From: Archilochus colubris | Taxonomy: Eukaryota; Chordata; Aves; Apodiformes; Trochilidae | Assembly (NCBI GenBank): GCA_023079485.1 | Contig: CM041097.1 | Location: 13,549,561-13,613,560 of the forward strand | Reading direction: 5' to 3' | Length of the DNA stretch: 64,000 nucleotides | Shown: one piece after another, positions 47,360 to 60,481 of the stretch | Layout of the letters: the number at the start of each line of letters is the position of its first letter | Position numbering within the stretch: position 1 is the stretch's first letter | Notes under the pieces: model-generated | The model's input: the letters and a program-made list of their open reading frames with translations, nothing else | The model's database searches: none | Told to the model about the DNA's origin: nothing | Translations under genes and position numbers: made by a program

Positions 47360-47610
47360 AACTTTCATACAAGCATATAAAAGTGCTTATAAGTATTAAA
47401 GTATTAAACCTAATAACACCCCTAGGAGGTAGATGAGAATTTCAGCATACACTTTACTGGTGCATAAACACAAAGAACTTCAGAGAGTGGTAAAAGTGCA
47501 GAGTGCCTTCAGGAGTGAGTCTGGATCAGAGAGGTTCTGTGGCTTGCCTGTTACCTACACTAATCCACTGGCTGGAGCTAGAAGCAAAATCCAAGAGAAC
47601 AAGTTTCTAC
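47360..47610 (+). mobile_element. MIR-like ancient SINE remnant
   Basis: Around 47395-47440 the sequence gtattaaacctaataacacc, then cctaggaggtaga, follows the MIR order ATTTAATCCTCACAACAACC, CCTATGAGGTAGG. It continues with tttactggtgcataaaca, aaagaacttcagagagtgg and gttctgtggcttgcc, which match TTTACAGATGAGGAAACTG, GAGGCACAGAGAGG and GTTAAGTGACTTGCC in order. This is the best MIR match in the window. It overlaps short open frames at 47433-47688, which are therefore not genes. Confidence 0.6.
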
Positions 47611-47619
47611 TGCTCATTA

Positions 47620-48690
47620 TTACTATTTCAGGTTTTTTGCAATTATAAATGTACCCAGACACTCCAATTAAAATTCAGAGCCCCATAGTTTCAGGTACTG
47701 CACTGGTGCAGGGTAGAGCCCTTACTCTAAAGAACTTAAAGCCTGAGTAGATGAGATATAGAAGGCTTAAAAAAGAAAACCAAATAGGAAGAAATTCACA
47801 CAGTGGAGAGAGGAAGGCATTCCCTGAGTCCCAGTCCAGAGACCTTGCCTCTGGACATAATTCCTTTCCTTTGTATTAGTCAGCTGATAACATCCCCCCC
47901 CACCCTTCAAATTAAACACTTCCATTACCCAGGCAGACAGCTCTCCTGATATCTTGTAACATTAAGAAAAGGTTACTTTTAATGTTTTCTGAACTTGAAC
48001 ATGACAAGGAGCAATTCAAAAGAATAAAAGGCAAAGTTGAAAGCAATAGTTGAAAGGTGAATATTACATGAAATCACATAAAATTAATTCAAAAAATTCA
48101 CAAGTGTCTTTTGCTTATGAAACACTTTCTGGAAATGATCATTTCTGAGACTGAAAGCTAAGGATTTGCTAAACCCAGAGAATACAGCTATGAGACATTA
48201 GAAATAACTTATGTCATCAACAGGTGTATGAACATGGTGAGGATCATTACAAATAAACATGTGTGTGATCTGCAGCAAGACAGCAGCTGATCATAACTTT
48301 CATGCTCACCCTGCCTGGACAGGGTGAAAAGGCCAGAATTTTAACATCACTTCAGCACTTACTAACTTTTGCACAGAGAAATGTGAGCAAATCTGCTGCA
48401 TCCCTATGCCACAGCATGGGTGAAATCAGTTTGTACCTCCCTGTGCTGGGAATAATTGGGTACACTACAGTCAGAAACCTGAGTGCTTCTCAAGCATTAG
48501 GATGCCTGAACAACAATATTTCCCTGTTTGCATCCAACAATTTGTATACCCACAGGGAAAGGCAAACACCTTCTCCCTATTGCACCAGGGCACACCCCAG
48601 CAGAGGAGGAGGAAGGGCTGCAGCCCAGCTACTGCTTAGCCCAATTCAACACGAGATACTCCTGAATCAGGATACCTATAACAGCTGCCT
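47620..48690. other. Unassigned stretch with a 146-codon open frame
   Basis: The plus frame 48302-48742 is open for 146 codons but shows no recognised domain, signal peptide or membrane segment, and it runs through the promoter-like block that follows. Chance or a relic is more likely than a gene. Confidence 0.35.
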
Positions 48691-48699
48691 GGGAACTAG

Positions 48700-48850
48700 A
48701 GGAAGAAGGCCCCACCCCTGGTGTGGTTTGAGGATTGGATAAAAACCTGTAGGAAACCTTCTGTTACCCTTTATTCTTTTGGTTGTTGTCTTTTTTTGTC
48801 GCAAATAGTACCATGGAGGAGAAGCTGAGGCTGACTGAACTTGTCATCTG
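48700..48850 (+). promoter_or_regulatory. Compact promoter-like block (tentative)
   Basis: Within 40 bp there is a GC box-like ggccccacccc (48709-48719), an inverted CCAAT (gattgg, 48733-48738) and a TATA-like ataaaaa (48739-48745). A strong start-codon context, accatgg (ATG at 48813-48815), follows about 70 bp downstream, but its frame closes after 12 codons. This could be an LTR U3 region, a tissue-specific promoter, or chance clustering. No LTR ends or exons are identified. Confidence 0.3.
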
Positions 48851-48859
48851 AATGCTGCT

Positions 48860-50640
48860 GAGTGAGTTCCCAGCTTCAATCTATGTGCAGATGTACAGTG
48901 GTAATGAGACAGCACTCTAGAGCCTAATGGGCTTGTTTCTTTGAGAATAAGAACAATTAATAATAATTGAGAAGTCCTGTACTAAGGGAGTTTAGAACCA
49001 ATTAATAAAAATGTAGCTGTTACAGTTAAGCACAATAAAAATTACTCTATGCACTAAAGGAAGGACACATACACTTACATAATCATGTTCATGTCAGCAC
49101 TCTTTAATGTATGAACAGTTTTGTGTATATGGAGCTTCATTTACTGATAAAGAAGTAATTATTAATCAGAGTTTGTACAATATTACACAAAGTATATGAT
49201 GCAGTAACCTGTTGTCAAAAAATGGGCTTTTACAATATTCAAAATGAAGCTCTAGGAAAGCTGTTGAGTTGTCCCCATGTCTCTGTGATCTCTGTGCCCT
49301 TGCCTGCCCAGCTCACTCTGCACTGCAAGTCTAAACTCATCCATCAGCTCTGTGATGAGAAATGAACCTAAACTAAACTACAAATAATGAGATGTAGTAC
49401 CCTGGTCAAAATTAAAGACTTTAGACTGATATCATTGCTAAAGGATATGCTGTGAATTCAGTGTACATTATTTTATTGTTTTGGGGCTGAAACAATGAAA
49501 GTCCTTGAATCTAAAATATATGGACTAACACAAATCACTTGGGAGCGCCTCTAACAGCACTTTATTGGAAACTACAGAAAGATCTATTTACTTCCATTTT
49601 TATCCACACAACTCTATTAATCTTTTTCACCTGCATCTTTATTTATTAGGAAATAGAGGCCATTTTCTCACCTTATTTAAGGCCTGACCATCTTCTTAAC
49701 ATATTAGCATCTTTGCCGATTTAGTATGATTTCCACTTGGGGTTATCTATTTTTTTCCACTAGTCAGAAAAGCAGGATTTTTTTCCTTGCTCACAGTAAC
49801 ATTCCAGGAAAAAGTACATGGCACTACAAACTGCAGGTTACTAACCACTGGGCCCAGCTCCACAAACTAAAAGGTCCTTTCTGATTTGTGTGGTGTTAGG
49901 TAACACATGCAACACTTGCAGAAGAGGATTTCCTGGCAGAGAAGTAATAGATTGAACAGTGAGAAGGCTATGGTCAGCTTTTCATTTAAATTAAGATGGA
50001 AAAAATTAGAATATCAGTACAGCATAAGAAGATCTTGTTGCATTTAAGATTATGGTAAAATAATCTGTGGAAGTGATGCTTAGAGTACAAAAAATGTGAA
50101 TTTCAACTTTGGGTAAATATAGAACATTATGATAGCAATTTTTGAGGAACCACTTCATCTTGCAGTTATTTTCTCAGTGTCAGGAAAGGAAATCTCAAAA
50201 GTAGGAAACTAATATTTTAATCTGATTCCTGTCAGAGAGGAGATGATTCAAATTGTGACAAACCCTAAGCAATGGGAATAGAGGGGAGGGAATATTAAGA
50301 AAAGTGCACAGCAGACAATGCTTTGGTCTAGAGGAATCAGAAAAAAAGGTTCTGGTTTCTCAGAAGCGTAGGCAAATGTGTTTCTTGCTCTCCTAAACAA
50401 AGTAACTGGTGCTGTTGGGCAGGGAGAGATTTGTGGACAGTCAGGCAGCACCTTCTGCTCTTGTGAGAGGAGTGGGGAGGTGATGCTGCTCCTTTGCCCC
50501 ACTTCTTGCCTGCTCTGTCCTCTCCTGTAGCATCAGCAAGAGCTCTCAGCATATCTCTGAGATAAGCAAAGCAGAGTCATGTCCCACAGCCAAACCCTGG
50601 CAATTTCAATACAAATGGCTGTCTGCCACCCTATTTACCT
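48860..50640. other. Unassigned stretch
   Basis: No gene or named repeat. Overlapping minus frames at 50248-50552 have no recognised family. Confidence 0.4.
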
Positions 50641-50642
50641 AC

Positions 50643-50665
50643 TTTTTTTTTTTTTTTTTTTTTTT
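50643..50665. repeat. Poly(T) run of about 23
   Basis: An uninterrupted T run lies on the plus strand. It would be the poly(A) tail of a minus-strand retrocopy if one existed, but no retrocopy is recognised on its right side. Confidence 0.9.
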
Positions 50666-50669
50666 CCTC

Positions 50670-53600
50670 CCAGCCTCAAACTGGATGGCACTGTGAGCTC
50701 CACTGAATACCAGAATAAAACAGAGGGAACTGAAAAGCTAGAGCTCTGGGCTCTAGCCAAAGATCAGGTGGCCAAAGATCAAAGAAACAAGAGCAAAAGC
50801 AGATCTTTGAGAGGGGAAGCAATAGTTCCCACACAGAAACTTAGCAAGTCAGACACATTTGGAAAGCCTTAGAAGAGAAGTAAGTACAAAAACATACACC
50901 AGAACAAATCCAATGTGAGATAATTCTGCATCAGATCAAGGTGTAAGAACATAGACAAATACAGAATAATGTATTCAGTGGAAGCATTTGGGGGAGAATT
51001 ATAGAAATCATCAAGGGATGCTGAGAGTAGTCTAAAGAAAAATATTAAAATGATAAAGCAAGCTGCATTCATGTATCTGCAGTTCCAGCACTGACTTTCA
51101 GTAGGCACACTTTGATCAGTCATGTAAAAATCACGTAAGAATTAAAAATTATAATTTAAAAAAAGAAAAGTTTCAGGGTTGCCAGTCTGTCAAAGTATCA
51201 GAGGAAAGACAGGAGTAGGACTGCCCTCTCATTGGGCACTTCTCATTGATACCAAGGGGAGTTGCTTGTACACATCTGAAAGCAAAATATGCCCAGGAAT
51301 CATCCTCTGAGGCTCTCAGCTAAGCACCTTTCAAAAGCATTAAATACACATGGTAAGGTGTATATATAGCTGCTTGAAGCCACTTAGCAGCAGCCAAGTG
51401 AAAAACCTTGGGAATGCTTTGCAAGATCAAATATAGGCTAGTATGCCTACATTTTTTCCCATTTGGTGATGAATCCAACAGTGAAAATGATTTCCAGAAT
51501 ACTTATATAGGGAGAGTTGAATTCCCATATTCATAACAAATAGTTCCCTGAGCAGCCCAGACCAGCACTGCCTCAGATCACCTCACTTTAGTTCCCAATA
51601 TCTAATAAGGCTTGAGATGTGCCTGAAGATTTTTCCTCTTAGCAGAAGCATTAGGAGCTCCTCTTTCCTCTCCCTGCCTACTACTGTATAGGAAAGCTGT
51701 AGGAATTAGACATCATCATCTCTGTGAATCATCATCTCCCCACAATCCCAAGAAATCTATCTAAAACATTGCTTGACCATGTTATCAAGTATTCTAGTCC
51801 TGTCTGCTGGCCAATGGCTTTCTGGTAGACTTTTTGCAGTAGTTCTGTGTAAAGCCACCACATGTCCAGAGCTGCTGCTATTTTAAGACCTAAAGCACTA
51901 AATGTTTAAAAATTAAATTTTCAGTGTGATGACCTAAGAATCGTTCCAGGATACCAAGAAAAAGGTACTAATTCAGAGAAATATACCATCTCTCTACAGA
52001 ATCTACAGGGCTAATTCTTCTTTTTGCTTTTTGATACATCCATCTCTTCCTCTCTGTTTTATTTTTTAAGTGTTTTCATTGATTTTTTTTTCATTTTATG
52101 CACCAACTGAACACAGTTAATCAGTAGATACAAAATGCATCCTGCAACATTGCCAGTAACCTAACACAAGGGGATTCAATTGCTGAATTGTCGTAAGATT
52201 AGGCCTAAGCCACAGTATAAGCTTCATTGATCCAAGCACAGCAAGTTATCCATTCAATAATATGTGTTTTAGCAAAGTTTTCCACTTGTAAAGACTTCCT
52301 GCAAATTAGGGTTCATCCAATGTGCTATAAACACAGTGGATCAAATCTTGCATCGGTTTGAAAAAACCATCTCACTCCTTAGGAAAGAAGTGGTGTAACT
52401 GGGTGTTTTTTGTAAGCCAGGAGACATGTGTGTAATGCAGTTAGTTATCAAGAGAGCCATATCTGCCAGGCTTCATGTTTAATAGACACTGAGCTTCCCA
52501 ACAAGCTGTCCCTAAAAAGCCAAAGGATGAAAGAACAGATGATGTGATGGTGTTCATAAAACCATAAGTTGAGGAAGGTTGTTCTTATAGTTCTTAGATG
52601 TAAACACTTGCAGTGGAAAGATCACAGAAAGGTTCCTGGCTCTGGTCACTGTGCAGTTCCATCTTTGTAGTATCTGAAGGTGTCACAGCACAGTCTGTCC
52701 CCTCACACTGCTCCACTCTGCAGGGGACAGCTCTGGTAGGCAGGAGCCCAAGGAGAGTTCCAGACCTCTCAGCCTTCTCTCTGACTCTCTCTGACTCTTC
52801 TCTCAGCCTTGGTCACCACCTGTTGGGAAGAATATGAGATTTCAGTGGGAAACGGTGCGAGACCACAAGAGATAAATAAATGGGATTCCAAATTGTGCTG
52901 AGAGAAAAACAGGGCTCTGGGACACCGAGCAGTGCTGCCAGTCAATATCACTGACATCTGTCTGTGATTTCTAAGGGCCCACATCAACTCCAGGATGGAG
53001 ACTGGCTAATTAGCTGTGGTCTAGAGCAGAGATGGGTGCCAATACATCATTAGTTTGGAACAGACCTCTGGTGGCATTTTAAGTTAGGAAGTGCTGGGTT
53101 TCTCCACACAGGGATCTCTCTGTCAGCAATGTAGGCACGAACCCAAATGGCTGAGGTTATCTAAATGCATCCCAGGGTCTGTGTGGTTGCTTACAGTGTT
53201 CATCACCCAACACAAGTTATTCAATGGCATGGTTGTGGTTAAACCTCAGATTCAAGCCATGACAAATGAAATGAGGGAAAGGTGCATGCTGACATCAAAG
53301 GATGAAGTTGAATGGTATATAAAGTTTCCAAATGATATCCTGCTACCAGGAAGATAATAGTTTTATAGGACCTTAGGATGCTTTTTTCTTTAAAATGTTT
53401 TCTTTCTTCAGATTTTGCTCAAAACAACACTCCCGTTTGGTTCTAAATGCAGAATATTTTTTTTCAGTCCTGCATCCTAAAATCTTAAATGCACAGCAAG
53501 CTAACTTTGACATCAGAAAGGACTGACAGAATAACTATTTTACAGATATGTAAGGCTTAAAACTACCACCAGAATGGTCTTATTTGCTTGATGCTGCTCT

Positions 53601-55780
53601 TGAGAATAAACTTGGGTACTGGTAAACATATTTCTGAATAAAGTCTCAGCTGGTACAAATAACTTATCATCTTTCCATGCAGATTAAGAAAGCCCTTTAT
53701 TATATAAATGTCCCATTTTTTTCCAGTTGGGAACCAATAGCTTATATATGCTTAATTGTTGGTAGTTCTTGAGGAATGAGTCATCCTTATTTCCACTGAG
53801 AATTTCCCCGAACTACTTTAGTTCCATGTAGGGAGCTGTATTATTTTGCTTAATTATATAAAGATCTCAGATCAGTAAGATTTTATGTTATATTTGCAAA
53901 CGTCAAATGATTTAAGCAAGTTCCTAGACTACCTAAGTGGAAAAATCAAAACAAGTGCCTTAGAGGAACTGCTTCTTAAGTTTTGAAAGCGTGGGCAAAT
54001 GAAAATTAGTTACTCAAGTACTTTGCTCACAGGAAAACTAATAAACAGAAAGGCCTGGATATCTTCCTTTGAAGGTGAAACCTCCTTTGGCTAATGTTTC
54101 ACCCTCTTTTATTTAGCCTAAAACTCCACCCTGCAAAAACCATAAACAGATCTTTAAGTTTATGAGCTCGAGAAGTCTACCCACGTGAGTTTTTTGCAGG
54201 ATCAAGACCTGAGAGAATGATTTCTGTTCATAAAGCACTTTTAAAGTTTTATGTGCCAAATTTTGAGAACAATCTATTTTCACCCACCCACTCTGACCTT
54301 ATTTGCTCAGCAGGCACTATTTCTAGAACTGCCAGAAACTTCACCATGGCCATGCATTTTGCTGTCGACTCTCGAGGAGATAAGTCTGGTGTTTTCAAAT
54401 GCTTTATGCACTTAGTAAGCTGGTTGAATAGTTCCTCACAGACATGCTGGGTATGGGATTTTTCAGTGAATGCAGATTCAGAGAGGCCCTGCATAGGTCT
54501 TTATGCCATGATTACAGTCTTGGGACAAATTTCCTTTGAATGAAAAGCGTGACCTGCACAAAGTCCAAATGGGGAAAAAAAAATGACCTTAGATAATCTT
54601 TATGAGAGCAGAAACAGATGAAGACCTCAGCTAAGAGGGCATCTGGTTCCTCCTCTCTGTAGTTTCTTCAGGAGAACCAGGTGGCTTTTGTCATGGCAAA
54701 AATCAATCATACTGTTTCCTGCTCCCTTCTAGTCACTGTGTGTGAAATAAACCCTATTTCTAGGCTTTAAGTGGGATGCCAGGGTAAATGGTAGTTTTCT
54801 TCAGCCTATGGGTGGTACACAAAGCAATAATCTAGTGCAAGATATAGATTTAAGGAAAAGATCCTTAATATGTATTTGCCCAAAGCTTCTTCTTTTTCTA
54901 GGAGTTTCAAGTATGTAAGACAAGACACTGGCTTCATGTATTCTTAAGCTCTACTGGAAGAATTGAACAGCTGCTTTTTACTATTCAGAATATTAGAGTT
55001 TCATACCATAAATGTTTCTTAAATGTTACCTTGCACTTCATGATTAAAAAAACAACTCCAGAAAAGGTAATGAAGTTTGCAGCAATGTCCCTTCCTCTAC
55101 TATTGTTTTTTTCCTGTCTTCCTCTTCTTCCACTCACTGCACAAGCTGGTAGATGAAAGCACAGTTTTGTTGAATAAAATTGACAGTATCTGCTTTGTAA
55201 TTCAGCCTAGTAGCTAGTTATTAAAGTTAATAGCTTGTTTGAGCTTCTTCAGAAAAGAAAAACTTCCTAAAAATCAACTCTGATAAGCATTATAGTTTCC
55301 CTCACCTTTTATACCCACGGCTTCTAAGTTGTCTTCTCTACTGATTACACTTTCAACAGGATTACTTATCCTTTCAAAAATTCTCAGAGATTTCAGCTGT
55401 TGCCTTGGTTATTTCCTGATGAACAGCTTGCAGAATCATTTAAATCCATCCAAAATCTTCCATGGACACTACCCAAGCCCGTGGTAAGTGTAACAGCACA
55501 CTAATAAGTAATAATTCAGCTCCTGAAGTTCCCTTTAAATGTGTCTCTCATGCCAAATAAAGACTTGAGTTTGAGCCTGCAGTCTGTGGGATTATCCCTA
55601 CAAGAAGTCAGTGCAGGACTCAGCACGTTTCTGGGACACGCTGACAGTTGCCACAACATTTCTGTGATAGATGATATTTTGGAAACATCTTCTGTAGGCC
55701 CTGATGAGGAGGGATATCTGCTGCAAATTCATTGGATCCTTTTGTTGCTGAAGAAGAGTTTAGGGAGCACAAAGCAGGAT
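50670..55780. other. Unassigned stretch with no recognised gene
   Basis: Open frames on opposite strands at 54217-54543 are not recognised. A short ttttacagatatgtaaggct at 53540-53559 recalls MIR but is too short to call. The rest is ordinary AT-rich DNA. Confidence 0.4.
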
Positions 55781-55785
55781 TACAG

Positions 55786-55865
55786 GGTATCTCACAACAG
55801 GTCCCCATTTTATAGAGGAATCCCAGTGGCAATGGTGAAATTTTACAAGGCTCAAGCAGATCCTC
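55786..55865 (+). mobile_element. Possible MIR-like remnant (weak)
   Basis: tctcacaacaggtccccatt, then ttatagaggaatcccagtgg and aattttacaaggctcaagca recall the MIR order CTCACAACA, CCCCATTTTACAGATGAGG, GACTTGCCCAAGGTCACACAG. It lies inside a 147-codon open plus frame (55541-55984), which makes that frame more likely chance than a gene. Confidence 0.3.
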
Positions 55866-55869
55866 TGTG

Positions 55870-58245
55870 GTGCTCACCCATCCAAATATGCACTTTGTCA
55901 GCCTGGATATTCAGAGGGAACCTGGTCAGCCTAGTTGCAGTCAGCTGCAATAACTGCAAGAAAGTACAAAACATTGATAACTGAATCAAGCCATTCATAT
56001 GGTAAAAGTAAAATTGTCTTTCATGGGTTTACCCTCCTGAAAGTGAGAGAGTTTGAGCTACAGTTAAAAGGTGAAAAAAAGCAGCACAGAGGATTGGACA
56101 ATTTCAATTTCAAATTCCTGGCTACCTAATTCACCAGTCCCAATTAATTTAAATATTTTAAAACCTGGTTTTAAAGTAATATAAAATATTTATAAACTTC
56201 AATTACCAATGACAGAGAAAAGCAGAGCTGCTTAGTTCAAATGAAAGTATCAACAGACTGAACTGGGGAGCAAACACCTCCTCTGGGGTTGCAGAGTCTG
56301 ATAAAATATTTATATTGAAAACCCAAGAGCCTTCCCTTGTAACTCCAGGGAACAGACTTTTTCCCAGGTGTAACCTCCTATAGGGATTGGGCATTACTTT
56401 AATGTGTAAGTAGCTCACCAGAAGGTGCTGTGCTAGAAAGCTAAATATGGTTACAGTCTGCAAGGCATGACAAAATAAGAGGCTCTAGGACTTGGAGCTC
56501 TCACCTCCTGCCAGTCCAACCAGTGAGACAGGTTGGGGTTCTCACGTGCATCCTTAGCCATCAGCACCAAGAAATTGTCACAGGGCTGACAGCAGAGGGG
56601 AAATGGGGAGCAATTGCTGGCCTGGGGTCAGGGTGTGCTTCTCTGAGCCTCAGTGTGGGTAGGGTTGGGAAGGATCTTTCTTAGTTAAGGTCAAGATAGA
56701 TGAGAGAAGAAAAGGTGGCCAATATTCTTTCTCCCTCTCCTCCTCCCTCAGCTATGGAATATATATTTTTAAATAGATGTAATGTACAGGAATCACTGCT
56801 TACAGTTTGTTTAAAGATAACCTTCATCTCTCATGGTGTAATTTTGAGCATATGGTTTAGGCTCTATCTTTGGTGTCTTGCTGGATGGGACTCACAAAAC
56901 TATGATGGCTTAGAAGTTAATATCAACACCATGAGTTTTCAAAATGAAAAAGCATCATTCAGAAAATCAGAGATGAAACTCCAAACATCACCAGATATCT
57001 CTGATAACTCACTTATGAAATGGAGATCTCCTGCTGCTGCACGCTGGTGGGACAACCATTCCAAATTTAACCAAAGACTGGTACCATAAAGGTGGGAACA
57101 GTGGACAAACTCTCATCAGCAACAACAAGTGGCTGTCCAAATATTGCATGTCAGGCACCATTATAAGAACATGGAAAAGGGGAATGTCTTTTGTGGAGAT
57201 ATAAATAATTCAGGCAGGCAGAAACACACACAGGCTGTGTGAGTTAAGATGGACTGCCTTTCAGGTCAAAATAGAAGTTATTTGCAAAAGGGCAGAGGAG
57301 TATGGATGATAAACTAAGTGTTGAGAAGCTGAAACTCCATAGATATAGTGTGAGACATTTATTTGCAAGAGGATTCAAAGACCAAAGAGAATTTCACATT
57401 CTCAGATGAATGTGTTCCTGAAATTCTGCAACTCAACTGTGGCTTCCCTCAGTGTGCAAATGGAAAGCAGGGGCTTGATTTATTTATCAATAAATCCACA
57501 GCATAATTGAACACACAGAAAAAAATAGTGCCTGAGGATAGCTGAAGGAATATTTAGCTACCCCCCAATGTTTGCTGAATCTGCCACTTTTGTCCCTGCA
57601 AATTTCACGTGTTAGGACACTACTGTGTGGGGAATGGGTTCTCCCAGTGTGTGAGAGGATAAGACTCTTGCTTTCCTCTGTTTCTACCTTTATATACCCT
57701 CTGAGCTCCTTTCTGGGAATCCTGTCTCAAACTCTGGACTGTTCAATGCTGGAGAACATGGAAATGCTGAACACAATGTTCAGAGAGATCCCTTAGTGTG
57801 CTCTTTTCAGCCTCTACCAAGTTCTTGCTCATGCATTTCATAGGGTCCCTTCCTGAACTCTCTACAAAAGCAGAGACAAGAAAAAAGAAAAAAAAAAAAA
57901 GAACAAGACCTTCCTAGCTTTTCTAGGACATAAAAATACAGAAAAAACTTGTAGTGGCAGAATACTGGTTGCTTGTTCTCCAATTCTACCTTCTCCAGGT
58001 TCAGCATCTCTACTCCTTCATCTAACTTCTATACCTCTGTTAAAACACAGCTGTATCTGGAATATTCAGAGTCAGCAAAATTATACTAACTTGTTTTGCT
58101 TACCTCTGATCTTTGAAATTATAGGAACTGTATTTTCAAGTTTCTTCTTTGTTGTTGTTTGTTTGTTTTGTTGGGGTTTAACTAAAATTAGGGTATATAT
58201 GCAACTACAAAACTGTGAAACTACAGCATTTCAGGAGCTGAGGAA
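55870..58245. other. Unassigned stretch
   Basis: An open plus frame at 56700-57089 (129 codons) is not recognised. An A-rich run lies near 57880-57901. No named repeat. Confidence 0.4.
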
Positions 58246-58249
58246 GGTA

Positions 58250-59440
58250 GGGCTGGCACGGAGCTTAAAGAATGTTTGGTTTACATCCACCTCTGCTGAG
58301 ATATCTGGATCAAGTATACCCAACACAGCTGACAGCTGTTTTATCTAACCTGTTCTTTAAAACCCCAAGTAATGGATATTCTAAAAACAGTCTTGCAGCC
58401 TGTTCCAGTTTTTGCCTAGGTTTGTGGTTGGAAAGATAACCTAAACCTCCTTTGTTGGGAATTAAAGCCATTTTTCCTGCCCTAACCTCAGTGGGTAATG
58501 GATTACTATCTGCTTTTAGTATCTTCTTACATATGAGCAGTCTGTTATCATACTCCCCTTATTTCTATAAATGAAACAACCTGGTTTCTCCAAACTTTTC
58601 TCATAGCTTATGTGTTTATAGGCTTCTATTTATTCCTGTTTCTGCCCAGTGGGACTTTTATTTAAATTCAGGGTAAACTGGTAAACCTCCAATAGTTCTG
58701 AGCATAGCAGACTCATGATGTTTGGTGTGTTACAAGCAGTGCTACTGTTAGTACATTTTACAAGATCTGCTTTCCTACAAGAACATCTCACTTATCATTT
58801 ATTGTGGATGTTATCACCTTCAGATCTTCCAGGCTTCTGCTGCCTTTCTGATATGTGGAGATTTGGTATATCCTGTCTGTACATAATTCTTTTTATTTTG
58901 CTTAAGTTAATGTAACTTCATTGAATTGGGATAATTTCCATTGTTTACCAAGAGCACTAGTTCTAATTCTGGTGCTATAGTATTTTCAGTCTCTTCCAAA
59001 ATGGTGTCATTCATAAATGAAGTAATCTTTAATTTATTCTTTCCAGCCACAGCTTGTTTAAAGTTAAGTTGAAAAATCTGGGGTTTCTTGAGAGTTCCTT
59101 TTTCCATTTTCTTGCAAGCAGGTACTATATTTTACCTCTTCCAGTTTTCTGGGACTTGACCTGTCCTCCATAGTTCCGAGAGATGATAAGTAATAATTAT
59201 GAAATTGCACTGGTTAATTCCTTAACTGCTGTAGGGGAACAGGTCTTGCTGTTTAGAATATATGTAACTTAGCTAAATCTTCACTAATTCTTTCTCCATT
59301 CTAGTTCACACTCCATCACCTTGATAGAACAAATTGTGGTAAGGATCAAGTTACAATTAACCTTTTTTGAGATAAGTCCCTGAGATTGCATTTCAAAAGT
59401 GAGCAAAATTGTACTGCATCTTCTTGGCTCCCTTCCCCCT
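58250..59440 (-). mobile_element. Long ancient CR1 LINE, antisense, with RT remnants
   Basis: Reading the plus strand, tctaacctgttctttaaaac, gcctgttccag and cctaaacctcctttg, with a tgttatcatactcccctt block, are the reverse complement of the CR1 3' region. Further right, the minus strand encodes WRTGQVPENWKR near 59150, matching the conserved TGEVP-DW motif of the CR1 reverse transcriptase, followed in the 3' direction by more ORF2-like sequence (EKGTLKKPQIF). The two parts are in the order expected for one minus-strand element about 1.2 kb long, with many stops and gaps. It is dead and very old. Confidence 0.75.
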
Positions 59441-59444
59441 CCAA

Positions 59445-60475
59445 AGAAAATCCCAAAAAGCTTGTAAGAGGAAGCATTAGCAGTAAGTAGAGTAATAGAG
59501 CAGCAAAAACTGTTACAGCAACTTGACCTCTTCCTTATTTATCTCTTTGTGTTGTCTGCTAGGCTTCCCTCTTTGTTCTAATTAATTGGCAAACTACTAC
59601 TAAAGTCATTCATTTCTCAAAACTTATTTTGCCTCACGACATTTATTTGCACAGCACTGCTGTTGTGTACGAAGATTGCTCTTTAAAGGAGTTGAGAACA
59701 CCCTTTCACAGCATGCATTTCTGTTCAGTCTAAAGAACAAAATACACCATATATATGAGTCTCTAACTTAAACTAATCTTATTTGGTTTTACCCTGCTTG
59801 ATTACTCTTTACGTGCTTTCTTAAAGTTTTGCAATTTTTACTCATTATTTTGACTACTTTAATTACTTGTTTTCACAGTATATTCCACAACTCTTTTCAA
59901 ACCAGTTTGTATTACCTGAAATGGATTCATTTTTACAAGAACAAATTTAAAAGAACACAGTCATTTAGATCTCAAGTATGTATTTAAGTAAAAGTGAGTC
60001 AAAAACAGTAACTCCACACTGAACTCTTTAAAATTTGGGACACTGGAAAAAACTGTTGGAGCAGTGTCAGCTCGTCAGGATGTGAACGTACCCCATGTGA
60101 AAGTCTTTTTTATAGAGAATGTTGGCTGCAGCCATGCAAAGCACAGTAGGAAGACACATCTGCACAAGACACATCTGTATCTTTGTGGAGATGAAATAAA
60201 ACTGTGTATTGGCACTGAGGATCCAAACCTCCACTCAGGTTTGATCTTCAGTGCTAGATTACAGACACAACAGGAAAAAAAACTCCGTGTGTGAAAGAAA
60301 GGGCTTTAAGATGACTACAGATCACCTGCACTAAGGCTGAAATCTCTAACCTTGGCAGAGGGACATCAATACTGAACCACTCAGACCTGGTGTTGTCAGT
60401 CTTGGGAACTCCTGGAGGCAGCACCCGGACCAAATGGTCTCATTCAGGGTATAAAAGCAGTGAAGATGGCCCCTT
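59445..60475. other. Unassigned stretch
   Basis: AT-rich with no recognised gene. Near its right end a tataaaag (60450-60457) lies close to an ATG, but no supporting exon follows. Confidence 0.4.
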
Positions 60476-60481
60476 GCTGGC

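Noticed and set aside
48302..48742. 146-codon open plus frame
   Set aside because: No protein features are recognised and it runs through a promoter-like, GC-richer block. Chance is the simpler explanation.
53520..53600. MIR-like ttttacagatatgtaagg
   Set aside because: Only one short block matches and neighbouring blocks do not line up.
54249..54543. Overlapping open frames on both strands
   Set aside because: Neither peptide is recognised and no splice pair frames them. The minus frame looks slightly more protein-like but not enough to call.
55541..55984. 147-codon open plus frame
   Set aside because: It has no recognised domain, lies partly over a MIR-like remnant and lacks splice or promoter context. 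A frame of this length is expected by chance in 64 kb.
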